Shown: positions 26,780-34,702 of the stretch, piece after piece
Position numbering within the stretch: the stretch's first letter is position 1
How the letters are laid out: each line of letters starts with the position of its first letter
Origin: Micrococcus terreus
Lineage (GTDB): Bacteria > Actinomycetota > Actinomycetes > Actinomycetales > Micrococcaceae
Length of the DNA stretch: 64,000 nt
Direction: 5' to 3'
Assembly (NCBI RefSeq): GCF_900116905.1
Contig: NZ_FPCG01000001.1
Location: 434,001-498,000, forward strand
Made by a program: the position numbers and the translations under genes
Notes under the pieces: model-generated
What the model was told of the DNA's origin: nothing
Database searches by the model: none
The model's input: only the letters and a program-made list of their open reading frames with translations

Positions 26780-27960
26780 GCCCCGTCCGCGCCACCCTGA
26801 CCGGCACCTGGCCCGGACCTGACGCCTCACAGGCCGTGGCCGCCGCAGTCCAGGAGCTCGGGGCTCCATACCTGCCGGTCATCCCGGAGCTGCCCGCCCG
26901 TGGGCCGGGTTCGGACCCCACGGGCCGCACCGCTGTGATGCTGGACGAGCTCGCCGTGGACCTGCAGCCCCACGGGTGGCGCCTCACGGACACCCCCGGC
27001 GTGGATGCCCGGCGTGGCGCGTCCACATGGCGTGCCGACCTGAACCGGCTGGCGGACGCGGTGGGAGAGACCGGCGTGGAACTCGAGGAGATCGTTCTGC
27101 GGATCGTCGGTCCCTTGACCCTGGCGGCTCGGCTGTGGCTGCCCGGCGGCGAACGCGCACTGTCCGATTCCGGCGCGCGCCGGGATGTGGCGGACTCGTT
27201 GGCCTCCGGCCTGGCCGAGCAGGTCCGTGTGGTCCAGTCGGTCACCGGGGCTCACCGGGTGACGGTGGTCCTGGCAGAGCCCGACGCCGGCCAGGTCCTG
27301 AGCGGGCAGGTCCCCACTGCCAGTGGGTACAGGACAGTGCGGTCAGTGCCCCGCGTGGAGGCGCGACGGGCCTGGTCCACGGTGGCGACGGCGGTGGCCC
27401 AGTCCGGTGGACAGAACGGGGCCGGGGTGATGTTCGCACCGGGTCTCGCCCAGGGCGACGACGACAGCGGACCGAGCTGGACCGATCTGGCTCTGCTGGT
27501 CTCAGAGTCCCTGCCCCCGGCGTCCGTGGTCGCCGTGGAGGGACCGGTGGCAGGCGGCGCAGTGGGTGAGGTGACCGCGACGGAGCCCACCGGATCGGAC
27601 ACAGCCCCACCGCTGCGAGGACTCGTCCTGCCCGTGCCCCGGCTCGAGGGGCCCGGGGCCGATCCTGCGCGCTGGGAGGTCATCGCCGGCTGGGTCGAAG
27701 CGGGCCGGACCGTGGTGCTGGGACTGGACCGGCCGTCGTCGGGAACTGCGGCGTATGCCGCCGTGGAGGCGACCGTCCGAGCACTGCTGAAGGACTGGGA
27801 GCGCATGGGCCTGGACGAGGAGCTGCTCGGTCACCTGGTGCTGCGCGGGCCCGGCCTGGCGGACACCACACCGGACCGTGCGCTGGAGGTGACCCGCGCT
27901 GTGGTGCGCGGAGCCGAGACACTGGAACGGATGCGCGTGGACGGCGAGCTGGCACGCTGA
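26776..27960 (+). CDS. MetE-like (UROD/CIMS superfamily) protein without cysteines
   Basis: 394 residues. Resembles the short actinobacterial 'methionine synthase II' proteins (Rv3015c-like), with the ATLTGTWPG start and conserved ETGVELEEIVLRIVGPLTLAARLW segment split around helices. True cobalamin-independent methionine synthase binds zinc through His/Cys/Glu/Cys ligands, but this chain has no cysteine at all, so that chemistry cannot occur. The place after mnmA is conserved in actinobacteria, where ligA usually follows; here ligA is absent and the next gene is on the other strand. Function unknown. Confidence 0.72.
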   Translation: MSPVRATLTGTWPGPDASQAVAAAVQELGAPYLPVIPELPARGPGSDPTGRTAVMLDELAVDLQPHGWRLTDTPGVDARRGASTWRADLNRLADAVGETGVELEEIVLRIVGPLTLAARLWLPGGERALSDSGARRDVADSLASGLAEQVRVVQSVTGAHRVTVVLAEPDAGQVLSGQVPTASGYRTVRSVPRVEARRAWSTVATAVAQSGGQNGAGVMFAPGLAQGDDDSGPSWTDLALLVSESLPPASVVAVEGPVAGGAVGEVTATEPTGSDTAPPLRGLVLPVPRLEGPGADPARWEVIAGWVEAGRTVVLGLDRPSSGTAAYAAVEATVRALLKDWERMGLDEELLGHLVLRGPGLADTTPDRALEVTRAVVRGAETLERMRVDGELAR

Positions 27961-27999
27961 CGGCAGTCCGGGTGGCTGAATCGCCGTGGCGGCCGAACC

Positions 28000-29292
28000 T
28001 CAGAGCCGACCGGCGGCCTTGAGCCGGAGGTAGGTGTCCGCCAGAGCCGGGGGGAGTTCGTGCGGGGGAGCGTCCACCACCTCCACGCCGAGCATCTCCA
28101 GCTCCCGCGCCACGGCAGCCCGCTCCAGTCCGGCCCGTTCGGCAGCCGCCGCCCGAAACACGGTCTCGGCGTCCTCGCGCACCTGAGACATCTGCTCCAG
28201 CTGCGGGTCGGACACCGCGGCCACCACCACCTGGTGATGCCGGGTCAGCGCGGGCAGGACCGGCAGCAGGCCCTCCTGCACGGAGGCGGCGTCCAGGGCG
28301 GTCAGCAGCACCACCAGGGACCGCTGCCGGGTCACCTGGGCCACCTCCACCGGGACCTGGGACCAGTCGGCGGCGAGCAGGATCGGCTGGACCGGGGCCA
28401 GCGCCGTGACCATCCGGTTCAGCAGATGCCCCTTCTCGGTGGAGGAGACGCGCGCTCGGACGGTGCGGTCCAACGCGACCAGGTCCACGCGGTCCCCACC
28501 GGCGGAGGCGAGCGCAGACAGCAGCAGGGAGGCCTCCATCCCGGTGTCCAGCTTGGTCTCCTCGTCCACGCGGGCCGCTGAGGCGCGGGAGGTGTCCAGC
28601 ACGATCACCACGCGCCGGTCTCGCTCCGGCCGCCAGGTGCGCACCACCACGTCCTGGCGCCGGGCCGTGGCACGCCAGTCGATCGAACGGGCGTCGTCCC
28701 CGCGTACATAGTCACGCAGCGAGTCGAACTCCGTGCCCGCGCCGCGCACCTGGACCGCGGACCGTCCGTCCATCTCCCGCAGACGGGCCAGGCGCGACGG
28801 CAGATGCCGCCGGGAGCGGAACGGGGGCAGCACCATCAGCGTGCCCGGGCAGGGGTGGTCCACCTGGCGAGCGGCCACGCCCAACGGTCCCCACGACCGC
28901 ACGGTCACCGTCTCGGTCCGCAGCGCACCCCGGCGCCGAGGCATCAGGGAGGTGACGTGGCGTCGTCGTTCTCCGGCCGGGATGTCCACCGGCTGCTCCG
29001 CATCCTGCTGACCTGCGGTGGGCTGCCAGATGTCCCGCAGGGAACCGCGCAGCCGACGCCGGCCCTGGTTCGTCACCAGGACCACGTTCTGCACCGTCTC
29101 GTCCAGTCGTGCCGAGGCGGGCAGCACACGCTCCAGCACCACCTGGCGGGGCGAGGCGGCCAGCAGCAGGTCGGCCAGCACCAGCACGGCCAGCGCCAGA
29201 AGACACCACCACACCGTGGAGGCACGCGGGATCAGGACCACCGGCAGCAGGCAGGCCAGCGCCACCGCGAGGAGTCGACCGGAGAGGACCAT
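28000..29292 (-). CDS. DUF58 domain-containing membrane protein
   Basis: 430 residues. Two N-terminal membrane segments (LLAVALACLLPVVLI and CLLALAVLVLADLLLA) precede the DUF58 motif (GTEFDSLRDYVRGDDARSIDW, about residues 185-206) and a von Willebrand A-like domain beginning VVIVLDTSRAS, a MIDAS-type DxSxx site. Such proteins are the usual partners of MoxR ATPases. The ATG is 4 nt downstream of the moxR stop, so the two are coupled. Last gene of the five-gene cluster on this strand. Confidence 0.9.
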   Translation of the reverse strand: MVLSGRLLAVALACLLPVVLIPRASTVWWCLLALAVLVLADLLLAASPRQVVLERVLPASARLDETVQNVVLVTNQGRRRLRGSLRDIWQPTAGQQDAEQPVDIPAGERRRHVTSLMPRRRGALRTETVTVRSWGPLGVAARQVDHPCPGTLMVLPPFRSRRHLPSRLARLREMDGRSAVQVRGAGTEFDSLRDYVRGDDARSIDWRATARRQDVVVRTWRPERDRRVVIVLDTSRASAARVDEETKLDTGMEASLLLSALASAGGDRVDLVALDRTVRARVSSTEKGHLLNRMVTALAPVQPILLAADWSQVPVEVAQVTRQRSLVVLLTALDAASVQEGLLPVLPALTRHHQVVVAAVSDPQLEQMSQVREDAETVFRAAAAERAGLERAAVARELEMLGVEVVDAPPHELPPALADTYLRLKAAGRL

Positions 29293-29296
29293 CAGC

Positions 29297-30403
29297 TCAC
29301 CGGGGGACCGGGACGGAGGCGAGCAGACCGGAGATGACCTGGTCCGCGGTGACGCCGTCCAGCTCGGCCTCGGGGCGCAGACTCACCCGGTGGCGCAGGC
29401 AGGACAGAGCCAGCGCCTGGACGTCGTCCGGAGTGGTGAAGTCCCGTCCGTTCAGCCAGGCCCACGCCTTGGAGGTGTTCAACAGGGCGGTGGAGCCGCG
29501 CGGGGAGACGCCCAGCTGGAAGGACGGTGAGGTGCGCGTGGCGCGGGCCAGGTCGGTGATGTAGCCCAGCACCTCCGGGCCGGAGCGCACCCGGGAGACC
29601 GCCTCACGGGCCGCCACCAGGGTGTCCGCGCCGGCCACGGCACGCACCCCGGCGGCCTGCAGGTCAGAGGGGTTGAACCCGGCGGCGTGACGGGAGAGGA
29701 TCTCCACCTCGTCCTCTCGCCCGGGCAGGTCCAGGGTGACCTTGAGCAGGAACCGGTCCAGCTGCGCCTCCGGCAGCGGGTAGGTGCCCTCGTACTCCAC
29801 CGGATTCTGCGTGGCGGCCACCATGAATGGATCCGGCAGGGGTCGGGAGACCCCGTCCACGGACACCTGCCGTTCCTCCATCGCCTCCAGCAGGGCCGAC
29901 TGTGTCTTGGGCGGGGTCCGGTTGATCTCATCGGCCAGCATCAGATGCGTGAACACCGGGCCCTCACGGAACTCGAACTCGCCGGACCTGGTGTCGTAGA
30001 CCAGGGAGCCGGTGACGTCGCCGGGCATCAGATCAGGGGTGAACTGCACGCGCCGAGTCTCCAGGGACAGCGCCGCGGACAGGGACCGCACCAGCAGGGT
30101 CTTGGCCACACCGGGCACGCCCTCGAGCAGCACATGCCCCCGGCACAGCAGCCCGATCAGCAGCCCGGTCACCGCCGGTGCCTGGCCCACCACGGCCTTG
30201 CCCACCTCCTGGCGCACCTGGTGCAGGGCGTGACGCAGCTCGTCGTCAGAGGTGCCGGACAGGCTTCCCGACGACGGCCCGCGCGTGGGCGCTGGAGGGG
30301 TCACCTGGGGTGCCCGTCCGGTGGTGTCGGCCGGACCCGCCGAGCCGACGGGCTCGGCGGGATGCTGGCCGTGATCCGGTTCCGGGGAGTGGGGGGAGGT
30401 CAT
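29297..30403 (-). CDS. MoxR family AAA+ ATPase
   Basis: 368 residues. A Pro/Ser-rich N-terminus of ~45 residues precedes the AAA+ core: Walker A LLEGVPGVAKTLLVRSL, Walker B LADEINRTPPKTQSALLEAMEE, sensor 1 ATQNPVEYEGTYPLPEAQLDRF. The C-terminal lid carries SPRGSTALL. MoxR ATPases act as chaperones that insert metals or assemble protein complexes, paired with vWA/DUF58 proteins. The start overlaps the DUF4350 stop by 4 nt. Confidence 0.93.
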   Translation of the reverse strand: MTSPHSPEPDHGQHPAEPVGSAGPADTTGRAPQVTPPAPTRGPSSGSLSGTSDDELRHALHQVRQEVGKAVVGQAPAVTGLLIGLLCRGHVLLEGVPGVAKTLLVRSLSAALSLETRRVQFTPDLMPGDVTGSLVYDTRSGEFEFREGPVFTHLMLADEINRTPPKTQSALLEAMEERQVSVDGVSRPLPDPFMVAATQNPVEYEGTYPLPEAQLDRFLLKVTLDLPGREDEVEILSRHAAGFNPSDLQAAGVRAVAGADTLVAAREAVSRVRSGPEVLGYITDLARATRTSPSFQLGVSPRGSTALLNTSKAWAWLNGRDFTTPDDVQALALSCLRHRVSLRPEAELDGVTADQVISGLLASVPVPR

Positions 30404-31719
30404 GGTGTGGTCTCGGGTCCTCTCGGGTCCTGGGTGCTGAGGTCAGTAGGGTGGGCCGGCGGCGCCGGCTGGGCCGGGCCGGCTGCGCCCAGAGCGGCGT
30501 GGACGGACTGCTCGAGCCCCTGCAGGGCGCGGGCACGGTCCACGAGTGCGGCGTTCGAGTCCACCGTGGACTCGTCCAACAGGTGGGCCACGGCAGCGGG
30601 GTCCTGTCCGGTCACGGCGGCCACCGCCGAACTGAGGGCCGGGGCGGTGGCGCCGCGGCCCAGGCGCTGCAGCCGGGCCAGACGGAGCCGGGTGGCCTGG
30701 TGCAGTGACCGTGCGGCCGCCCCCGCCTGGCCGGTGCTCTGGTAGAGCCGAGCACGGCCCACAGCCGTCTCCGAGGACGGGACCACCACGGGGAGCGGTT
30801 CGATCGCCAGGGGGCCGTGGCGGCGTCCGCGCCAGAGCATCAGCACCAGGGCACAGACCACCAGCCACCAGATGACCGGCCCCACCCAGGCCGGGAGCAG
30901 ATCGGACGGGTTCGTCGGGGCCTCACCCACCGGCACATCCGCCAGGGTGGGCAGGTACCAGATCACGTCCTCGCCCTGGCCCAGCGTCCACAGTGCGACG
31001 ACCGGATGGCCATGGTCGGCGGCGCCGGCGTTGGCGAAGACCTGAGCGGATCCGATCACCCAGGTGCCGTCGTCGGACCGGACCACTCCGTGGGCGGGCC
31101 GGACCTCGCCGGCGGGGGCGGCGATCCCGTTGAAGCAGCCGGTCCCACCGCGGTACAGGCGACCATCTCGCACCATCGACTCGGCCTGGCGAGCCAACGG
31201 CAGAGCACAGTCCGTCCCCGCGGTCAGGGGCTCCTCCGAGGGGGTCAGGCCGGGGCCGGTGGTGATGCCGGTGGCCAGCGCACGGATCTGGGCCAGGTCA
31301 GGTTCCACGAGCACGCGCCGGGCAGGATCTGTCCCCTCGGCCAGGCGGTCCAGCCCCTGGTCCGGCAGCAGCCCGGCGGGGTCGTGGAAGAGCAGAGTGG
31401 CCTCAGGGTGCTCCTGGGCCAGCTCGAGGGCCTGGTCCGCCGAGTCGGCGTGATGGATCCGGATCCCCTGTCCGCGCAGGACCTCGGCGATCGCCATGCC
31501 GCCGGCGGGGCGGGCGGACTCCGGATGCAGGGCACCTCCGGTGGGGGCCGGACGGAACAGGGCCAGCGCCCCCAGGATCATCAGCAGCGAGGCGACGATC
31601 AGCCACACCCGTCCGGCACGCCAGACGCGCGCGGCGACCTGAGAGCCGGAGGGGACGGACGGTGAGGGAACAGCGCTTCCCTGGACCTCGGCCTCCGCGG
31701 GCCCGGCCGGCCGGCTCAC
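30400..31719 (-). CDS. DUF4350 domain-containing membrane protein
   Basis: 439 residues. One membrane helix near residues 35-55 (WLIVASLLMILGALALF) begins a large extracytoplasmic domain of ~220 residues with the GGMAIAEVLRGQGI start typical of DUF4350. A second helix (WVGPVIWWLVVCALVLMLW) returns the chain, and the C-terminal cytoplasmic region holds the RARLYQSTGQAGAAARSL segment. Function unknown; it always accompanies MoxR/DUF58 clusters. It overlaps its neighbours on both sides by 4 nt. Confidence 0.85.
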   Translation of the reverse strand: MSRPAGPAEAEVQGSAVPSPSVPSGSQVAARVWRAGRVWLIVASLLMILGALALFRPAPTGGALHPESARPAGGMAIAEVLRGQGIRIHHADSADQALELAQEHPEATLLFHDPAGLLPDQGLDRLAEGTDPARRVLVEPDLAQIRALATGITTGPGLTPSEEPLTAGTDCALPLARQAESMVRDGRLYRGGTGCFNGIAAPAGEVRPAHGVVRSDDGTWVIGSAQVFANAGAADHGHPVVALWTLGQGEDVIWYLPTLADVPVGEAPTNPSDLLPAWVGPVIWWLVVCALVLMLWRGRRHGPLAIEPLPVVVPSSETAVGRARLYQSTGQAGAAARSLHQATRLRLARLQRLGRGATAPALSSAVAAVTGQDPAAVAHLLDESTVDSNAALVDRARALQGLEQSVHAALGAAGPAQPAPPAHPTDLSTQDPRGPETTP

Positions 31720-32387
31720 CGTGCCGCCGCCAGGTCGGATGCGGATGCGGCCGGCGCCGGAGCGGCCGCCAGACGGCGGTCCAGGTCCCGTGCCGCCAGG
31801 GCCTGCTCAGCGGTGGCGGTGGCGTGGTCGTACAGCACCGCGTTGAAGGCCTCGGCCACACGGTGCAGCTCAGCCTGTTCCTGAGGGAACACCCGGGCCA
31901 GCTCACGGGCCGCCTCACTGGCCGTGCGCCCGGGGCGTTCATCCACCACGGTGCGCACTTCGGCCTCGCGCACCGCGGCCCGGAACCAGCTGACCAGTGC
32001 CTGTCCGTGATCCGAGCGCGCATGCGCCCGTTCCGCGGCGGCACGGTGGTCCGCCGGGGTTGAGACCCGCTCTGTCAGCATGGCGCTGTCCCGACGACGG
32101 CCGCGTGCGTTGGCGCGGGGCCTGACCAGGATCAGCACGATGACGGCGATGACCACCAGCAGCACCGGGAGCACCCAGCTCGGCACGCCGGCGGCTCCCT
32201 GTCCCAGCGAGTCCAGCCAGTCCAACAGCTCTTCGAAGCGGTCTCTGATCCACTCCAGGACGGGGTTGGGCTGGGCGGCCTGATACCGGTCCTTGGCCAG
32301 CTCGTCCTCGAGCAGCCGACGAGCCTCCTCAGGCTCGGGCTGCCAGGGCTGCGCCGGGCGTCCTCGGGCAGCGGCGGCGGGAGTCAC
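31716..32387 (-). CDS. DUF4129 domain-containing membrane protein
   Basis: 223 residues. An N-terminal acidic helix region (PEPEEARRLLEDELAKDRY) matches DUF4129. A membrane segment (VLPVLLVVIAVIVLILV) lies near residue 80 and a helical cytoplasmic tail follows with ARSDHGQALVSWFRAAVREAE. DUF4129 is sometimes found fused to transglutaminase-like proteins in MoxR clusters; here it is alone. Overlaps the DUF4350 start by 4 nt and begins 4 nt after the upstream gene's stop. Confidence 0.83.
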   Translation of the reverse strand: MTPAAAARGRPAQPWQPEPEEARRLLEDELAKDRYQAAQPNPVLEWIRDRFEELLDWLDSLGQGAAGVPSWVLPVLLVVIAVIVLILVRPRANARGRRRDSAMLTERVSTPADHRAAAERAHARSDHGQALVSWFRAAVREAEVRTVVDERPGRTASEAARELARVFPQEQAELHRVAEAFNAVLYDHATATAEQALAARDLDRRLAAAPAPAASASDLAAAR

Positions 32388-32391
32388 GGGG

Positions 32392-33747
32392 TCACCGACC
32401 GCCGCTCGGCCCCGCCGTCACAGGTCGTGGTGCCCGGCCGGGAACCAGATCGTCCGTGCCGGATCCGCCGGAGGCCGTCCCCGTGGTGGAGAACCGGGAG
32501 TCCTGGTCCCCGGTCCCGGACTGTGCGGCGATCTGGCCCAGGTCCAGGTCGAAGCTCTCCTGGCGGATGCGGTAGTCGATGTACAGCACGGCCATCACCA
32601 GGGTGAGGTAGGCGGTGCCCACGGACTGGATCAGGGTGGTGATCAGGGAGGAGACGATCAGGGAGAGCGCTGTGGCGTTCAGGAGCTCGTCCGCCGAGGC
32701 GCTCGAGGGATCAGAGGGGAAGAACAGCCCCAGGACACTGGTCAGGCCCCCGGAGATCAGCGAGACCGCGATGCCGACGATCAGGCCCACCAGCAGCAGA
32801 ACGCCGAACGTGCGCCACCAGGAGCGGTTGGTCAGCCCCCAGGAACGGCGGACGCCGGCCCAGGGCCCGATCTTCTCGATCGCCACCGCGGCCGGTGCCA
32901 GCAGCACCTTGACGTAGATCCACAGGACCAGCGGCACCGAGGCGAACACCACCAGGAACCAGACCATGATCAGTGCACCGGGCGAGCTGTCGGAGGTGAT
33001 GGCCGGCAGCAGGCTCAGGAACAGCAGTCCACCCAGGGCGACCATGTAGATGAGACCGGCCAGCAGGTAGAGGGCGCTCAACCCCACCAGGCTCCAGATC
33101 GTGGGTGCAGTGAGCCGCCAGGCCTGCCCCAGCCCGGTCTTCAGGCCCACGGCACCTCGGGCGAGCACCACGGAGAGCACGCCCTGGGCGATGGTCCCCA
33201 GGAACGTGGCCAGGATCGCCGCGGCGAGCAGCATGCCCCAGAACATCAGGACGCCGTTCACCAGCTCCCAGCTCTCAGCCGTGCTGGCCGTGCCGAAGGT
33301 CCCGCCCGTCGAGCTGAACAGATCGCTCTGTCCCAGCAGGTTCACCAGGTAGGCCACCGGCAGGCCCACCAGGATCGCCTCGGCCAGGGCCACCAGGAGC
33401 ATGGTCCCCAGGACCGCGGCCGGACTCAGGCGCAGCGCGGCGAACGAGGCCTCCAGCACATCACCGAGGTTCAGCGGGCGGAGCGGAATGATCCCCGGTC
33501 GCTGAGCCATGGCATAGGAGGAGTGCTGGCCCGGTCCGCCCTGGGGGCCGACGCCGTACCCGGTTGATCCCGGGTGCATCGGCGGCGTGGGCTGGAGGGG
33601 AGCGGGGACGGGTGGGCCATAGGGATTGGCCGGGCGCTGGGGGGTGTCCGGCCCGCCAGGGGCTGACCAGCTGGAGGGGTTCGGAGACCCCTGTGGGGGA
33701 CGCTGCGGCATCTCCGGAAGATGGTCGGGACGGTTCTGTGGATTCAA
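32392..33747 (-). CDS. Multi-pass membrane protein, first gene of the MoxR cluster
   Basis: 451 residues. The first ~110 are Pro/Gln/Gly-rich and cytoplasmic. Then comes IIPLRPLNLGDVLEASFAALRLSPAAVLG, the entry segment of actinobacterial 'glycerophosphoryl diester phosphodiesterase membrane domain' proteins, and about six membrane helices. A polar C-terminal tail of ~50 residues ends the chain. No phosphodiesterase catalytic domain is present. The TTG at 33747 has GGGGGGA 5 nt upstream; ATG 33711 is the alternative. A -10 box for this strand lies at 33866-33871. Confidence 0.8.
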   Translation of the reverse strand: MNPQNRPDHLPEMPQRPPQGSPNPSSWSAPGGPDTPQRPANPYGPPVPAPLQPTPPMHPGSTGYGVGPQGGPGQHSSYAMAQRPGIIPLRPLNLGDVLEASFAALRLSPAAVLGTMLLVALAEAILVGLPVAYLVNLLGQSDLFSSTGGTFGTASTAESWELVNGVLMFWGMLLAAAILATFLGTIAQGVLSVVLARGAVGLKTGLGQAWRLTAPTIWSLVGLSALYLLAGLIYMVALGGLLFLSLLPAITSDSSPGALIMVWFLVVFASVPLVLWIYVKVLLAPAAVAIEKIGPWAGVRRSWGLTNRSWWRTFGVLLLVGLIVGIAVSLISGGLTSVLGLFFPSDPSSASADELLNATALSLIVSSLITTLIQSVGTAYLTLVMAVLYIDYRIRQESFDLDLGQIAAQSGTGDQDSRFSTTGTASGGSGTDDLVPGRAPRPVTAGPSGGR

Positions 33748-33865
33748 GGCGGTCCCCCCGAGGGCGTCGTTGGCGGTCAAGTCCAGGAGCCCGGTGAGGG
33801 GCGGTGATCGAGGCGATGAAGCGGTGTCCCAGGAGCGACCCACGGCTCGCCGTTCCGACGTCTCG

Positions 33866-33871
33866 ACTATA
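33866..33871 (-). promoter_or_regulatory. -10 box for the MoxR/DUF58 cluster
   Basis: On the minus strand it reads TATAGT, identical to the tRNA-fMet -10 box. It lies about 120 nt before the first start codon of the cluster, back-to-back with the mtrA promoter. Confidence 0.4.
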
Positions 33872-33895
33872 ACCGTCCACCGGCACGCCGTCCGA

Positions 33896-33901
33896 TAGGC
33901 T
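33896..33901 (+). promoter_or_regulatory. Candidate -10 box for mtrA
   Basis: TAGGCT. Transcription would start near 33908, giving a leader of ~110 nt. The first codons at that position would read GTG GCC TGA, a two-codon reading frame. Confidence 0.35.
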
Positions 33902-34019
33902 GGGGCGGTGGCCTGAGGGGCCGTCGTCTCCGAGCGCAGAGCCTGGGTCTACGGTGCGCCTGCGGTCGGTGTTTGATGTCCGTGACAGCTCTGGTGTGTG
34001 TTCTGGGAGGGTACTCGTG

Positions 34020-34697
34020 GTGAAGGCCAAGATCCTGGTGGTGGACGATGACGAGGCGCTCTCGGAGATGATCGGCATCGTCCTGCGCAATGACGGCTTC
34101 GAGCCGACGTTCTGCGCAGACGGATCCCAGGCGTTGGCCGCGTTCCGTTCGGCCCGCCCGGACCTGGTCCTGCTGGACCTGATGCTCCCGGGGATGGACG
34201 GGATCGAGGTGTGCCGGGCCATCCGTGCCGAGTCGGACACCCCGATCGTGATGCTCACCGCCAAGTCGGACACCTCGGATGTGGTCCGCGGACTCGAGTC
34301 CGGTGCCGACGACTACGTGCCCAAGCCCTTCAAGCCGGCCGAGCTGGTGGCCCGCGTCCGCGCCCGCCTGCGCGAGGGAGAGCAGAAGGCCCCGGAGACC
34401 CTGCGGATCGCCGACCTGACGGTGGATGTGGCCGGACACCGGGTCTCGCGCGACGGCAAGGACATCGCCCTGACCCCCCTCGAGTTCGATCTGCTCGTCG
34501 CCCTGGCCCGCAAGCCGTGGCAGGTGTTCACCCGAGAGATGCTCCTGGAAGAGGTCTGGGGCTACCGCCACCAGGCTGACACCCGGCTGGTCAACGTCCA
34601 CGTCCAGCGCCTGCGCTCCAAGGTGGAGGTGGACCCGGACAACCCGGCCGTGGTCCTCACCGTCCGCGGCGTCGGATACAAGGCCGGCCAGAACTGA
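34020..34697 (+). CDS. mtrA: DNA-binding response regulator MtrA
   Basis: 225 residues, OmpR/PhoB class. The receiver domain has the acidic pair in ILVVDDDEAL, the phosphorylated Asp53 in LVLLDLMLPG and the Lys in YVPKPFKP. The winged-helix DNA-binding domain ends with TRLVNVHVQRLRSKVE and VVLTVRGVGYKAG, very close to mycobacterial MtrA. MtrA controls cell-division and cell-wall genes. GTG 34020 gives the family start VKAKILVVDDD; GTG 34017 is adjacent and also possible after GGGAGG (34005-34010). It is 5 nt from mtrB. Confidence 0.96.
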   Translation: MKAKILVVDDDEALSEMIGIVLRNDGFEPTFCADGSQALAAFRSARPDLVLLDLMLPGMDGIEVCRAIRAESDTPIVMLTAKSDTSDVVRGLESGADDYVPKPFKPAELVARVRARLREGEQKAPETLRIADLTVDVAGHRVSRDGKDIALTPLEFDLLVALARKPWQVFTREMLLEEVWGYRHQADTRLVNVHVQRLRSKVEVDPDNPAVVLTVRGVGYKAGQN

Positions 34698-34702
34698 CCT
34701 CA

